From: Eonycteris spelaea
Taxonomy: Eukaryota > Chordata > Mammalia > Chiroptera > Pteropodidae
Assembly (NCBI GenBank): GCA_003508835.1
Contig: PUFA01000224.1
Span: 1,860,001 to 1,924,000 of the forward strand
Direction: 5' to 3'
DNA length: 64,000 nt
Positions 46,733-58,700 of the stretch are shown one piece after another; the first letter of the stretch is position 1; every line of letters begins with the position of its first letter. The notes beneath the pieces were generated by a model. The model saw nothing but the letters and a program-made list of their open reading frames with translations, was not told the origin of the DNA and did no database searches. The translations under genes and the position numbers were made by a program.

Positions 46733-49700
46733 GGGGCAGGGGAGTGGTGTGGGGTTAATCCACTTCTTTTTAGCAGCCTTTCCTGCTCCCGCTTAAGATC
46801 CCCGCCGGGCCATGTACCTCCAAGATGGGCAGGGAGCTGCACCCATCTGTTACAAAAGGAGGCATCCGACCCTGTATCAGAAAACCAGAACTGCACAACG
46901 GGAATGCTTTCATCATCACCCACACAGACGAGCAGAAGCTACAGACAGAGAGCCACTACAGATGGTGCTCGGAACAGAGGTGAGAATGGCCCAGGACTCG
47001 GCCTCCGGTAAAGGTGCCAGGTTTACAGGACTTATCTCGGTGCCCTCACCAGACCCCTCCTCCTCCTCCTCTCCTCCTCCTCCGTGGCCGCTGGCGGCTC
47101 CTGCATCTCTTCTGGAAAGCCTGAGGCCGGCTCTGGTAACTTCTGCTGCCTGAGACAGTCACGCGTGCTCGGGACCTCTCACCTGAGGTCTCTGGGTGCT
47201 GCACTGGCGTGGAGGTAGCTAGGCTCGGGAGGGAAATGTGGTCACCTGTGTCATCTTCTTCAAAGTCGTTAAGGCAGTACACTTCGTCCACGTCAACGTC
47301 CAGCGTCCGGAAGCCCTTGGTGACCACACCGGGCCGGGGGTCCAGGATGCCCCCGAGGTGAGGCTGGGCCAACTGCTGCCAGTGGTGCAGGGTGGCAGAA
47401 CCTTGCAGGAAAAGGGGCAGAGAAGGGGAGACGGGGAGAAGAGAGCGTTAGGATGAACGTCCTAGCGGACGGCTGCTCGTCACCCTCACAGGGTGCAGCG
47501 GGAGCCCTGGCAGGCAGAGCCAACGCTGGACTCTGGCAGGGGCACCAGGGACACCGCACCCACCCTTCCACCATGTGACAGCAGCGAAGACCCCACCACC
47601 GCTGGAAGTGGCACCGACTTAAGGATTGAAATGATTTTTCTAAAGGAAAATTCATGCCATGCTGTGTGTGCGTCAGAGATATTTGGTGGCAAACTCTTTA
47701 TTTTGATCAACTGATGTCAACCCCCAACTCCAACACAGAATCACTTTAGAAATAGGAAAAATAAATAAATAAATAAGTAAATAAGCACGCCTGGCACAGA
47801 AGGGGGGCTGGGAGAGGGGACGACGTGGGCCGAGTCTACGCTGCTTGAGTACGCCCTGCTGGGGAGACGGGACAGTGCGGGGCAGAATGAGGCAACGGCA
47901 AACCCAGCCCGGGAGCCACAGCGAGAGAAAAGCAACGGGAAGTCACAGCAGCACACAGAGGTGCGCAGTCGGCTCGGCTGTCACCTCCCTCGGTGCTCTG
48001 GACCTGCCAGCCACCTCAGGGTGCTCCAGGCCGAGAGAGAGGGCCCTGGCGAAGGAGGTGTGCCTCAAGGACATGGCACATCCACACAGAGGTCTGAGGC
48101 AGAGGAAGGCAGAGGAGCCCAGCTCCTCGCGGACACCGGACCCCGGGACTCAGATGACATCGTGCGAGGTCTGTAATAACACCGGAGGACGTCCCTGAGG
48201 CCCTCGAGGGGTGTCACAGGCACCCACGGAGAGGAGCGTTCCAAGGCCGAGTCGGCTCAGGAAACCCGGGAAAGAAGTGTGTCTTCTGAGAGCGTCTCAG
48301 AGGCCCGAGGACCCTGCTGGGTGCGGGGGTCCCGCCCAGCCCGCTTTCCGCTGGGAACGCTTCCTGCACCTCACCTGCCCCTGGGATTGTGGGTGCATGG
48401 CCCGTGAGGCTGGGCATCCTAGTCGCATCCTCCAGGTGGAATTAACCACACAAACAAATGCTCCACACTCGAGAGAGACTGCGAGGGTCTCGGGCACGGG
48501 AAAGCAAGAGCCTCCCAGACCACCGTCACCCCTCGTTTACCAATGGTGTCCTCTGGGGGGTGGGCCAGAGCCCCTCTAGATCAGTAGGCCGCCCTGTCAG
48601 AAAGGGGAGCCACGGATGCCAGGAGCCCACAGCTCAGGAAGTCAAGACGGAAGGGAAAGGAAGTCAGGGAGCCAACCGGAAACGTGACCGAGACACACAG
48701 ACCCCACTGTCATCGGCAGCTCTTGACCCTTCCCAAACACTGCTGGAAAGCCGCTTCCCACGTGACAGTCTCCGCCAAGGAGCCGTGAAAGGATTCTGTA
48801 AGTGGGCAATTTTAAATCCCTTAAGAGAGAAAAAATATCCAGACGGCCAGTAAATGTTTAGAAGGGTTCCCAGACACCCACTTGGAGCTCTGTCCCAGGT
48901 TTAAGTGCACACAAGTACCACAGCAACCTCCTTCACCGGAATCTCTTGATTATACATAGAAAATATTCTAAATGCAAAGATGCACATAATGAAAGGGCCC
49001 CAGTAGCTGATCTCCTACTAGGTGGTGAGACACACTTAGAACAGCGGTTCTCAACGGGGGGAGGGGGACGATGTAGACCCCGAATGGACGAGCAGTGCCG
49101 AGATGGAGAAGCCGTGCCCTGAGCGAGGACCTCAGCATTCCAGCCAGGAACTGGGCTGCGTGAGAAGCCTCACTGGTGGGCCGTCAAACTTCCAGGCGGG
49201 TGCATGCAAGGGCCAGCCAGGAGACACACACGCTCCTGCTGATGGCAGTTCTCATGCCCTGCCCCCCACCCCACCACTCCTAACCCAGAATGGGTCTCCC
49301 CGTCGGCGTGTTCACTGGAGGCACAAGCCCGTCCCCGGCAATGAAACCATGCTGGGGAGAAGTCATCAACAAGACGCATGACATCAAGCTTGGGAAATCT
49401 TGGGACTGCACATACAGGCCTTGGAAGGATGGAGAGAAATGGGGAACAAGTGGCCACGTCCCCTCTGCTTTTGGAGGGCAAGAAAGGGAAAGTCGACAGA
49501 CAGCGGAAAGTGAAGAACCACGTCAGGGAACAGCCAGTGCTTCTGAAGGGGACTCCAGACGTTTACAATGCGTGGGGACGAACTCGGTGAGGCTGGTGGA
49601 TGGGTTAGACCGGAGTGCCAAGCGTCTGGATCCTCCTCCGCCTGTTCGGCAGACCGACCCCATCTCTCCCCACCCCATGCCTGGGCTCCAGAGAGAAACG

Positions 49701-52700
49701 AGTCTGCGGTGTGGCGTTAAAGAGGTTACAGAGCACACGGGGCTGCATGCGTTCCCTGAAAACACAGAGCCGAGGAAGGTCAGTGATAGCGCAACTGAAA
49801 GGTGATGCTCAAAGATGCGCTGTCGTTGGATTTTTTCACCCCGCGCCTTGGGCATCCCTTACTCGCTAGAGAGCAGCCAACCTTTATGTGTACTGCCGCT
49901 TCACGATAGAACTACTGGTAAGTTACAGCTCGATTGCCTTTCAGAGAGTAAATGGGATATTTCGTCCATGGCTGCTGAAATTCTCAAGGAGGCGCTTCCT
50001 TCTCCTTCCACTGGTGTGGATACCACTGTTAAGAGTGCTTAATAGATTTCTAACCTACATCTATGACTCTGACCACCGCCTTAACTTCTCCTACTCTGAC
50101 TTGACAAATATCTTATACACAAAGTGAAAAAAAGTAAAGTCATGGAAATAAATCCCTTACAAAAAAGAAGAGACCGGCTAGCCTGTGTTGAATTCTTACT
50201 AAGTGCCAGGCACTCTAAGAGGTCTACATTTATCAACTCACTTAATCGTCGTGATAATTGTCCCCATTTCACAAATGAGCAAGCTGAGCACAGGGAGGTA
50301 AAGTAACTTGCCAGAGGCTGCACAGCTGGCAAGCAACTAACCTGGGATTCAAACCCAGGCTGGCTCCAGTGGCCATGATCCTAACCACAAGGACTGCCTC
50401 TTGGCCAGCGGCGAGGAGGCCTCATGTGGGAGTCTCAGAAGTCAGGTCAGTAACACACCAACGTGGCTTCTCCAACCCTTATTCAGGTGTTTTTCTGTTC
50501 TGCAATAGTGAATATTGGTAAAGCTCCCGCACACCTGACTGTTAGGAGTATGTCTCCATCCTGACTGGTTTGAGGCCCCAGGAGGGTTTGCTGAGCCCAG
50601 CACCTGGGCAGAACACGTCCCACCCCACTCCCTTCCATTACCACTGCCTGGACCACCACGTCGGAATTCTGATCTCCTGGCTGAGGCCCTTCCTTTGACA
50701 CAAGAGGACACACAAATGGAATAGTACATAGGAACTGCATCCCATTCGGAGCCTTTGCTGCCTCTTTCCCCAGCTCATTCCTTAGCCTGCGTCCTGTATT
50801 TGCCAATTGCGAAGCAGGAGAATCACAGTGCTGTTAGATACTTCCTTTATCACCGCCTCCTCCCACCCCCATGGGAATGAGGCTGGCTGGGGTCAGGCAA
50901 CTAGGCAGGGGACAGGAGGACCTCCACGTTCCCACTTGGCACCCAGATGAAGTTCTATGGAAAACGGTGTGAACGTGCAGAAAACATAACTACAGCCCTG
51001 ACCCTTTCCTTCTGCTTCCCTCCCACCCCTACTGTTCTAGCCAAAAGGTATTCACATCGTCGAGGAGAAGGAAAACAAATCCATGTGTGTCCGAGGAGCA
51101 CCCGGCGCCTGCAAGTTAGAACTAAACCTGCCGGATGATGCACAGGTTAGAAGTGCATGCTTTCCCCTAATTACACATTAACTTGTTGATTTGGGAATGC
51201 TATCTTAGTTATAATGAACCAGAAGGCAAGAACAAAATACAGGGGGAGAAGATATTGCCCGACTCATCTTTTTCATGCAGATATATCTCTTCCAGGGTGA
51301 ATGTTGTTTATTCTTCACCTGCTTAAGGCACGTACGTAAGGTGAAGAAACCAGAGTGCTGGCTTTCTTAGACTCTGCCCAGCTATTGCTGGCTGACTCCA
51401 GTAAACAGATAGTGAGATGGGTTAAAGTGGTAAGGGAGACACCGATGGAAGACACAGATTGGCTATCTGCTTGATCCCGGCCACCATTCTCCAGGGGCCT
51501 CACCCCGGGTACATTTACTAGGGCCACCGGAGATCACAAGAATCCTATCAGCTTCATAGTAGGCCAGTGGAAAATGATGATGTAGGGACATGGCCCCAGC
51601 ACAAGGCTGGTCCCAACACTGGTAAGGCCACCATTTAGACCTAAGGTGCCAGAAAGGGCAAGTTTGGGGAGCCTAAGTTTTAATTAGCACCGGTTAGGGG
51701 TTGGGCATAAGACAAAAGCCATCACCCCCCACCATGTGTGGCAGATATGAGCCCTGTTCACAAATAAGGGAAAGAAGCTCAAAAAGGTGAGATAATGTAT
51801 CCAACACCAAGGTTAGAGCTGAACTGAACCCAGTGTCCGGCTGACTTCCATGTCGGCACTCCCTTATCAAATTAAACATAGTAACACGAAAAATAACTGT
51901 GGAAGGGAGGAAGAAATAAAATATTGGATATATTTTCAACAACTAAAAAGTCGGAGTACTACAAAAGGGACCTCTGTCAGAGAATGCGTTACAGGTCATA
52001 GTGATAAGAGATGTCTTCTTAATGGTAGCAATTTAGCTTCCTGGGGGGTGGGGTGCTATAAATGAAATTCATCTTGCAAATCTTGCCTCATAGTCCATTA
52101 ACTTATCACAAAAATACTGCTATCTAAGCCATATTACTAAAAGGAAAAAAATCCATTGGTCGAAATAAATTTTTTTAAAAAAAATCTCTTCCTGTAATAT
52201 GCTTGGAAAATGAATCCAAAAAACATATTCTTAGATGATTTAATGAAACACAAAGCCAAATACAGAAAGCAGACAAGACAGAGATGATAAACTCCAATGA
52301 TCTTTGAGAAACAAAGGGGAAAAAAGAAAAAGAAGGCAGAAAGTAAAATTGTGGAAATGGAAGATTTTATTGAAAGAAAAACAGACAAAATTGTGGATCA
52401 GAAAACAATCACCAAGCTTACAACTGAATAAACAATTTAAAAAATGAACCATCCCTTTTCTGAACTCTACGAAGGACCTAAATTACACAACTAAAAAACA
52501 ATCACGAGAAAAAGAACATAAAACCACCCTCTTCCTTTCTTTGGAGCATGTGGAACCCAGCCTGTCTTGGGGTCTTTAACAAGCACAACCTCATCTTATA
52601 GCAAGAATTCTCCACTGCCCAAGGGGTTGAAACCGGGTACTTGTGAGGTAAAAAGAATCTACTCTCTTTAGGCAGAGCACAGATACACATATTGTACATA

Positions 52701-55700
52701 AACAGTGTATCTGTGGTGTTACATTTTCAGGGGGAATAAATGTCTAAAACAGCTCCTTAAGGGGAGGGGGAATAAGTTTTGAAAAGTTGAGAAATACTGC
52801 CTTGCAGAAATTCTGGTTTGGCTTTGCATTAGAAATGTAATACGGAATTCTAAAACACTTTCTCAAACTCACATGAGTTTCCAAACCAAAGGAGTAAAAA
52901 ATGAAAAACACGAACACTTGGTGGCTTTGGCCGGGCAGCGGTCAAGGGAAGACATTTTATAATGCCTAAAGGAAAAAGAAGGAAAAGAGGCGAGTTTTTC
53001 CGTGAGTTTAATCATCTGGGGTGTTCCCAGGAGTAAGAAGGGAACTGCCCCCAGAAAGGCAGGCTTAAGGAGGTACCGAACTCACTCGCCAGTTCGGCAC
53101 AGCGACCCCTTCCTGGCCCCACACTGTGGCCGTCTGGGAGCCTTGCTCAGAACACCGCATAGGAAGAAAGCCACACTATTTGAAGATCCGAGAGTAAAAA
53201 CACGTGAGCCGACAAATCGCAAAGACAAACTGCAAATGGCTTTCGGGTGGTTACTGAAAAAGCTTAGAGCGTTAGGTTTGCACCCCTCCTTCCCGGACAC
53301 CCACAGTTCTGAGAACTCAAAGCATCAGTTCTCTACACTGCTCAGACCCCCAGGGAGGACCTGATGAACTGCTGTGCATGTGAGCAGTGCCTCTGCCTGT
53401 CAAAAGGATGGTCATTGCTAAGGCCCTAAATGCAAAAGAGAGAACTAGGAAGCACGTTCTTTCCTTTTCTTTGGCTCACTGGCCGAGGTAAGTTTTGGGT
53501 GCCTGCGTGTGCATGTCTAAACCTGTACTGGGGAGCTGGGGGTGGGGGTTGAGGTCTCAGCCCCTCAGAGGAACTCAAACCAGCAGCGAGGGTAGCTATC
53601 CCTGAAGAAAAAGGAGTAGGCGTGACAAAGGCTCCCCGCTTGCCGTTGGTGGATCAGGGACCACAGGGAGTCGCTGAGGAGGGCAGAGAGGGGCCGAGGG
53701 CCCTGGGGATCACCTTCCAGCGGCTTCACGATCTGGAGTTTCTCCGGCAGGTAGGAGCGGCTGCTGAAGGACATGCCCGAGAAGCCGGTGAACTCGGAGA
53801 GGCGGGAGTGCGTGCCCAGGGACGGGATGCTCTCGGTGGGCGTGAGCGAGCCGCTGAGCAGCTCGCCCTTCTCCGCCAGCTCCCGGAGCTTTCTCTCCTG
53901 CTCCTCCTCGAAGAACCGTCGCTCCGAGAGGTAATTCTCCCGGCGGAGGGACAGCCGCCTCAGCGCCGTCTCCAGGTCGTGGGAGCCTGGGGTGCCGGCG
54001 TCCCCGGCTTCTTGCTCTGCTCCTTGCTTCTGGAAGGGGGAGACGGGGGTGAGCGTGGAGCGCCCAGCAGGGGGCGCCGTCCGACCTACAACGAGGCCTG
54101 ACTGCTGCAAGCCCACGGGCGGCTGCGGGATTTTCTAAGGAATCCGGGGCAAGCTTTTGAAATTTAGGCAAAAAAATAAATAAAATAAAAAATAAAAAAT
54201 GGGGACACAAGTGCCTGTCCCGAAGAACTAATTCTCTCGAGTTTATTTTTCCCTCCCCTTCATGGGGGACGGGGAGTGAAGAAAGCACTCAGGCAGAATG
54301 AAAATTTGCACCCACAACGTCAAATCCAGTCCCTAGAACCACCTGTCTCAGAGCCCTGGGGACGGAGCCTTCTTTGCCGCAGCTCCCAGTCACCAGAGGG
54401 GCCGCGGGCTCCAGGAAGCTTCTCTTTTCTCTCGAAGGTAAGGAGCTGACAGCTTAAAAACAGTTCCAATCAAGCAGAACTGGTCATAAGAAGGCACGAT
54501 TTTATTCAGTCATAGGAAAAGGGGTGCACACAGTGGACGATGTTGGGGTGGGGGGTGTTTTGCGGGGCTTCCGGACAAACAGGGACTGACCACTGCAGGG
54601 GAAGGCCCAACCCAGGGACACTCGGTGTGAGGGGCACTTGCTGGGCACCCTGGACCAGATTCTGGTCACAGGACACAGTCTGAGTCTCCCTGAGCCTTTC
54701 GAACATCCCAGCTACAAAGGGGTTCATGGAACAAATGTCTGTTCTGTAGCCTTAACAATGAAGATGAAAAGAAACAAAATATTCACTGCCCCCACCCCAG
54801 CATCTCACAGGAAAGGAGACTCCTTGTTACACCTCTTCCAACTGGTTCACGCAGCAGCATCGAGGCTACGCGAAGGCTTGACAGGTGGGGGAAACGCATT
54901 TGCGAACTGAGAGGTGTGTATGTGTCAGACGACTCTTAGTGGCCTCCCTCGTCTCAGGACTGAACCTGCGTTCGATCCACATCACCTCCCCCCCCAAACG
55001 GAAAGGTAAAACGGACGCCCGCTGGCTCACCCCAGGTCGGGCGACTCCGCTTCCAGGATGATGCTGTTGGTCTTGTTGTCCAGGACGACGTTGCCGACGT
55101 CGCTGCCGTAGAAGCTGGACCGGGGCGTGCTGACGCAGCTGGACAGGAGGGAGTTCATGGCCGAGGACTGGTTGGAACCGGGGATGTTCATGGGGGAGGG
55201 CGTCAGAGACCTCTGCCTGACGACCTGGTTGATGTTTCTCACGGTCTCGAAGACTCGCTTCTGGTGCCTGGGGAGAAGGCACAACGGCACCTGCGAATGA
55301 GCGACTGCAGGAACGACCTCGGTGGGCGTTAAACCCTCCAAAGAGTTATTGACCGAACTGCCAAAAAGGCAGCTGACCCACGTGAGCCCCCAAGCCACCT
55401 GTCATCCTGCACCTGCCATGTGTTTCCTGGGGAGTTGGTTGGAATGCAAGAGGCTCGACACCCACCGAATTAAAAGCGCTAATAATATGTGGTGGTGCCC
55501 CCCGAGGTAACGTTAGCAAGAGGGATACGGCTTTTCGCTGCCCTTGAGCTTGACCTACAAAAGGAAATAAGCAGTACTTTGTCTCCTGGCTGGTTTCTTT
55601 TCCGTGATAGTCACTGGAATACACAGCTCTCTTCTCCCAGCTTCCTGGAAGGGCGTAATACATAGCTCTAAAACCTAGCAATAGATCCTGGGGGGTGTTG

Positions 55701-58700
55701 TCAGCTGTTATTTCCCTTAATCTGGATTTGGCCTGTGGAAGGACCACAGGGTTCACGGCGGGTCTCGGGAGGCTTGGGAAAGAGGACGTACGCGATGTCA
55801 GGTGCGTCTGGCTCTTCCAGCTGCAGCTCCTTGCGCATCGTCCCCTCGATCTCGGCTGCCAAGGAGTCCTGGGAAAGGCCAGACGACACAGGCGTGAGCG
55901 GCAGCTCAAAGGCTCTGGCTCTCCAAGAGGCCTGTGGCCGGGCGAACCAAAGAAGGGTGACCTGAGGCCTCAGGAGCCCGGAGACTTCCCGCAACAGCAC
56001 CTGCCGTTGTTAGAGCCCTGGCTGAGTAACCCCCAGGGCAGGCGCTGAATGCGGCAGGCACCAATGGGCACTGAGCATAAAGCCTCTTTGCTTCCACGCA
56101 GCTAAGGGTCTGAAAGCAGACCCTATGTTCCCTGGGCCAAACCACGCAGCTGCAGCCGTGGCCTCAGGAGAGGGCAGAGAGCTAACGGGGAGAGAGGATT
56201 GTGTTCAGAATGACACAGATGGGCGGATTTCCATAGACTGGAAAGCTGAGGCGCAGTCAGAGATGCTGTCACAGCCCGCACGGGTCCACACTAAGCGACT
56301 GCCTCCCAGTCCTCGGCTCACGCAGGGTTCTGAACCGCCCGCCACTCATTATGTGAGGTAGAGCCGAACAGACAATCCTTCCCACGAATGCCAGCAGAAG
56401 CAGGCGTGTGCAGAAGGGCACCTGCTGAGGCCTCAGAGGTCACCCATGCAGGACAACAGAAGAGAAGGGCTAAATCCACACGAAGCAAGAGAACCTCCTG
56501 CGGTGAGGGACGTCCTCTGTGCGGTCCAGTGTGGGGACCGCCAGCCACAAGGCACCGTCAAGCCCTTGAAATGTGGCCAGCGTGAGGGAGGAACTGAATT
56601 CTTTAATTATATTTCATTGAAATTGATTGAAATAGATTTAAAGACCTTTAATGCATAATGCACTTTAAGAACAGACATCTTCAGAAACAAAATTGTGCCA
56701 ACGGTTACGGAAAAAGGCAAACCAAAGCTTTACCTTGGCAAGTACAAAAGCGGAAAAATCTCTCCAGAAGAGACCCAAATGCGGATTTTCGATTCAACTG
56801 CTCTCATGCGATGGTTTAAATTTTTAAAATATAGGTCTGTCCTTAAGAGTGGGGAGTGTAGAGGAATGAATCCCGACTGCCCGGGAAACAAGACGGTCCT
56901 GGGAGACTGCCACTTCCGGGTGAGAAGCCAGGAAGGAGGGAAACTGAGGCAAGGGGCACGTAAAGCCGCACAGGCCGGTCTGTGAGCTGAGTGTAGTCAG
57001 CTCTAGACTGAGGAATCTGGGCCGGGGCAGGGAGGGCGGTGGGCGGGTAGAGTGCTTTTTGCTGCCTTTACTAGGGGTTCTCGGAATCACAGGATCACCA
57101 ATCTGGTCCTTGGAAAGCTGACAACTGATGTTGTGTGTCCTTTCTGGTTTCATTAGATGTCAGTCAAGTTGAGAGAAAGTGAATCCTGGCCAGATGTGGA
57201 TGTTTGAAAGTAACGAAGGAAAAGATACCATGATTCGGGAAAATGGATCAGACAGCAGGGGTCATGGGAGGAGCCCCAAGGAAAAGCCCAATTCAGAAGG
57301 GACCGAGTTTCACAAACGTTACACAGCCATCCACGCCTACCTCCTTCAGGGGGCTCTGCTCAGAAGTTCTCCTCTCCCCCAAGAGAATTTGATATTTCAT
57401 GAAAGCATGAAAACAGAGCCTAAACATGAAAGTTCTTGGTAGTTTCTTCTTCAGTCTGTCCGCCTACCTGTTGAAATCTAATCCCTACTAAGCATCTACA
57501 GTTCTGCAGTCTACCAAGCGCTGCGTTAGGGGCAGGGAGGTCAAGAGAGGGAAAGAGGAAACAGGGCGGTCAAGAGAGGGAAAGAGGAAAACAGGGCGGT
57601 CAAGAGAGGGAAAGAGGAAAACAAGGAGTCAGACATGGTGCCCCCTCCCCACACACTCCAAGGGGCTTCGGTCTGACAGCGGATAAAATAAGTAAGTTCA
57701 TCAAGTGTTACCGAGAGACGACCAGCCAAGGGGAACTGCCTGACAGCTATGGGGAGAGGTTAAGCTGCTGGAAAACCCCCTTCTCAACCGTGTTCCCTCA
57801 AGCCTCACCAGGAAACAGCTCGGGCCAGACCTAAACAAATGGGGTTGTGGGGAAATACCATGAGAAATACAAGAACGCCACAGCCAGCACAGAGGGAAGC
57901 ATTTCTTTCAGATCACAGATACTGAAAGCTTTCAGGGGAATCTGGATAATCAGGATACAAAGAGCCCGCAGAACCAGATGGGCACTTAAAGAATTCTGGA
58001 ACGCACCCTGTGAGGCCAACAGAGCATGCATTCCCATAAGGTCAGGACAAAATAATGTATAGATAAACATCTCCCAGATCTCCGAGGTGCCTACTAAATC
58101 TAGTTCCTCCTAAATTTCCCTCCTACGAGCAGGAGAAGAAACGATGACAGATTCAGAGAGGTAGAAAAGGAAGAACCAGTTTGTCTCAGTGTCGTTTAAG
58201 AGGCCACCAGTGGGGCTCAGGAGCCCTCGGCCGGCCGGCATCCAGATCCACGCAAAATGCCAGGCCACCTTCCAAAGCTCAACTCCGCCCCAGCGGAGGC
58301 TCCTCCCCGCAGCGCCCCACTGCCCCGTGCGAGGGAGGAAGCAAGCAGCTCGCACCATGGGGAACAGGCCCAGCGAGTGGTAGCGCCGGGACGTGGTGTT
58401 GGGCACGGTCTTGTTCCGCAGGTTCTTGAGCTCCTCCTGGGCCTCGTGAAGCATCTCCATGCACTCCGCGTACTTGTCCTCCAGCTCACGCAGCTGCAGG
58501 GGACCAGGGAAGTGCAGCGGGGGGGGGGGTGATGGGAGGGAGATCTCGTGAGCGCTGGTACAAGCCTACCCACCCACACAGCCAGAAGGACACGGGCACA
58601 CTCCCAGGGGCCCGGCACCCCATGGCCTGAGGCCAGATGCCCAAAAGCCCTCAAGGCTCAGGTTTTCTTTCATGTGGAACATGCTTACGGACTCAGAAAT

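Larger units (their letters stand above)
38726..47182 (-). other. TRAK1 intron J-K
   Basis: 8.5 kb. It holds A-rich tracts at 39.62-39.97 kb and an interrupted (CA)n at 42174-42212. It also contains an unrecognised 41.6-42.1 kb segment with a tatatataaagg box, a CCCC/GGGG-rich patch near 40.24 and 40.63 kb, and AT-rich DNA at 44.6-44.9 kb. No conserved exon or RNA gene was seen. Confidence 0.6.
47402..53713 (-). other. TRAK1 intron I-J
   Basis: 6.3 kb. Contains a (TAAA)n run at 47757-47785, MIR relics at 50175-50400 and 51745-51850, a hAT-like end near 52720-52801, and possibly a MER20-like start at 49038-49080. Open frames up to 171 aa have no recognisable domain. Confidence 0.6.

Noticed and set aside
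49290..49805. 171-codon plus-strand frame in TRAK1 intron I-J
   Set aside because: Low-information composition, no domain, antisense within an intron.
57062..57110. MER5-like start 'ggggttctcggaatcacagg'
   Set aside because: Match too short and without the following MER5 body.
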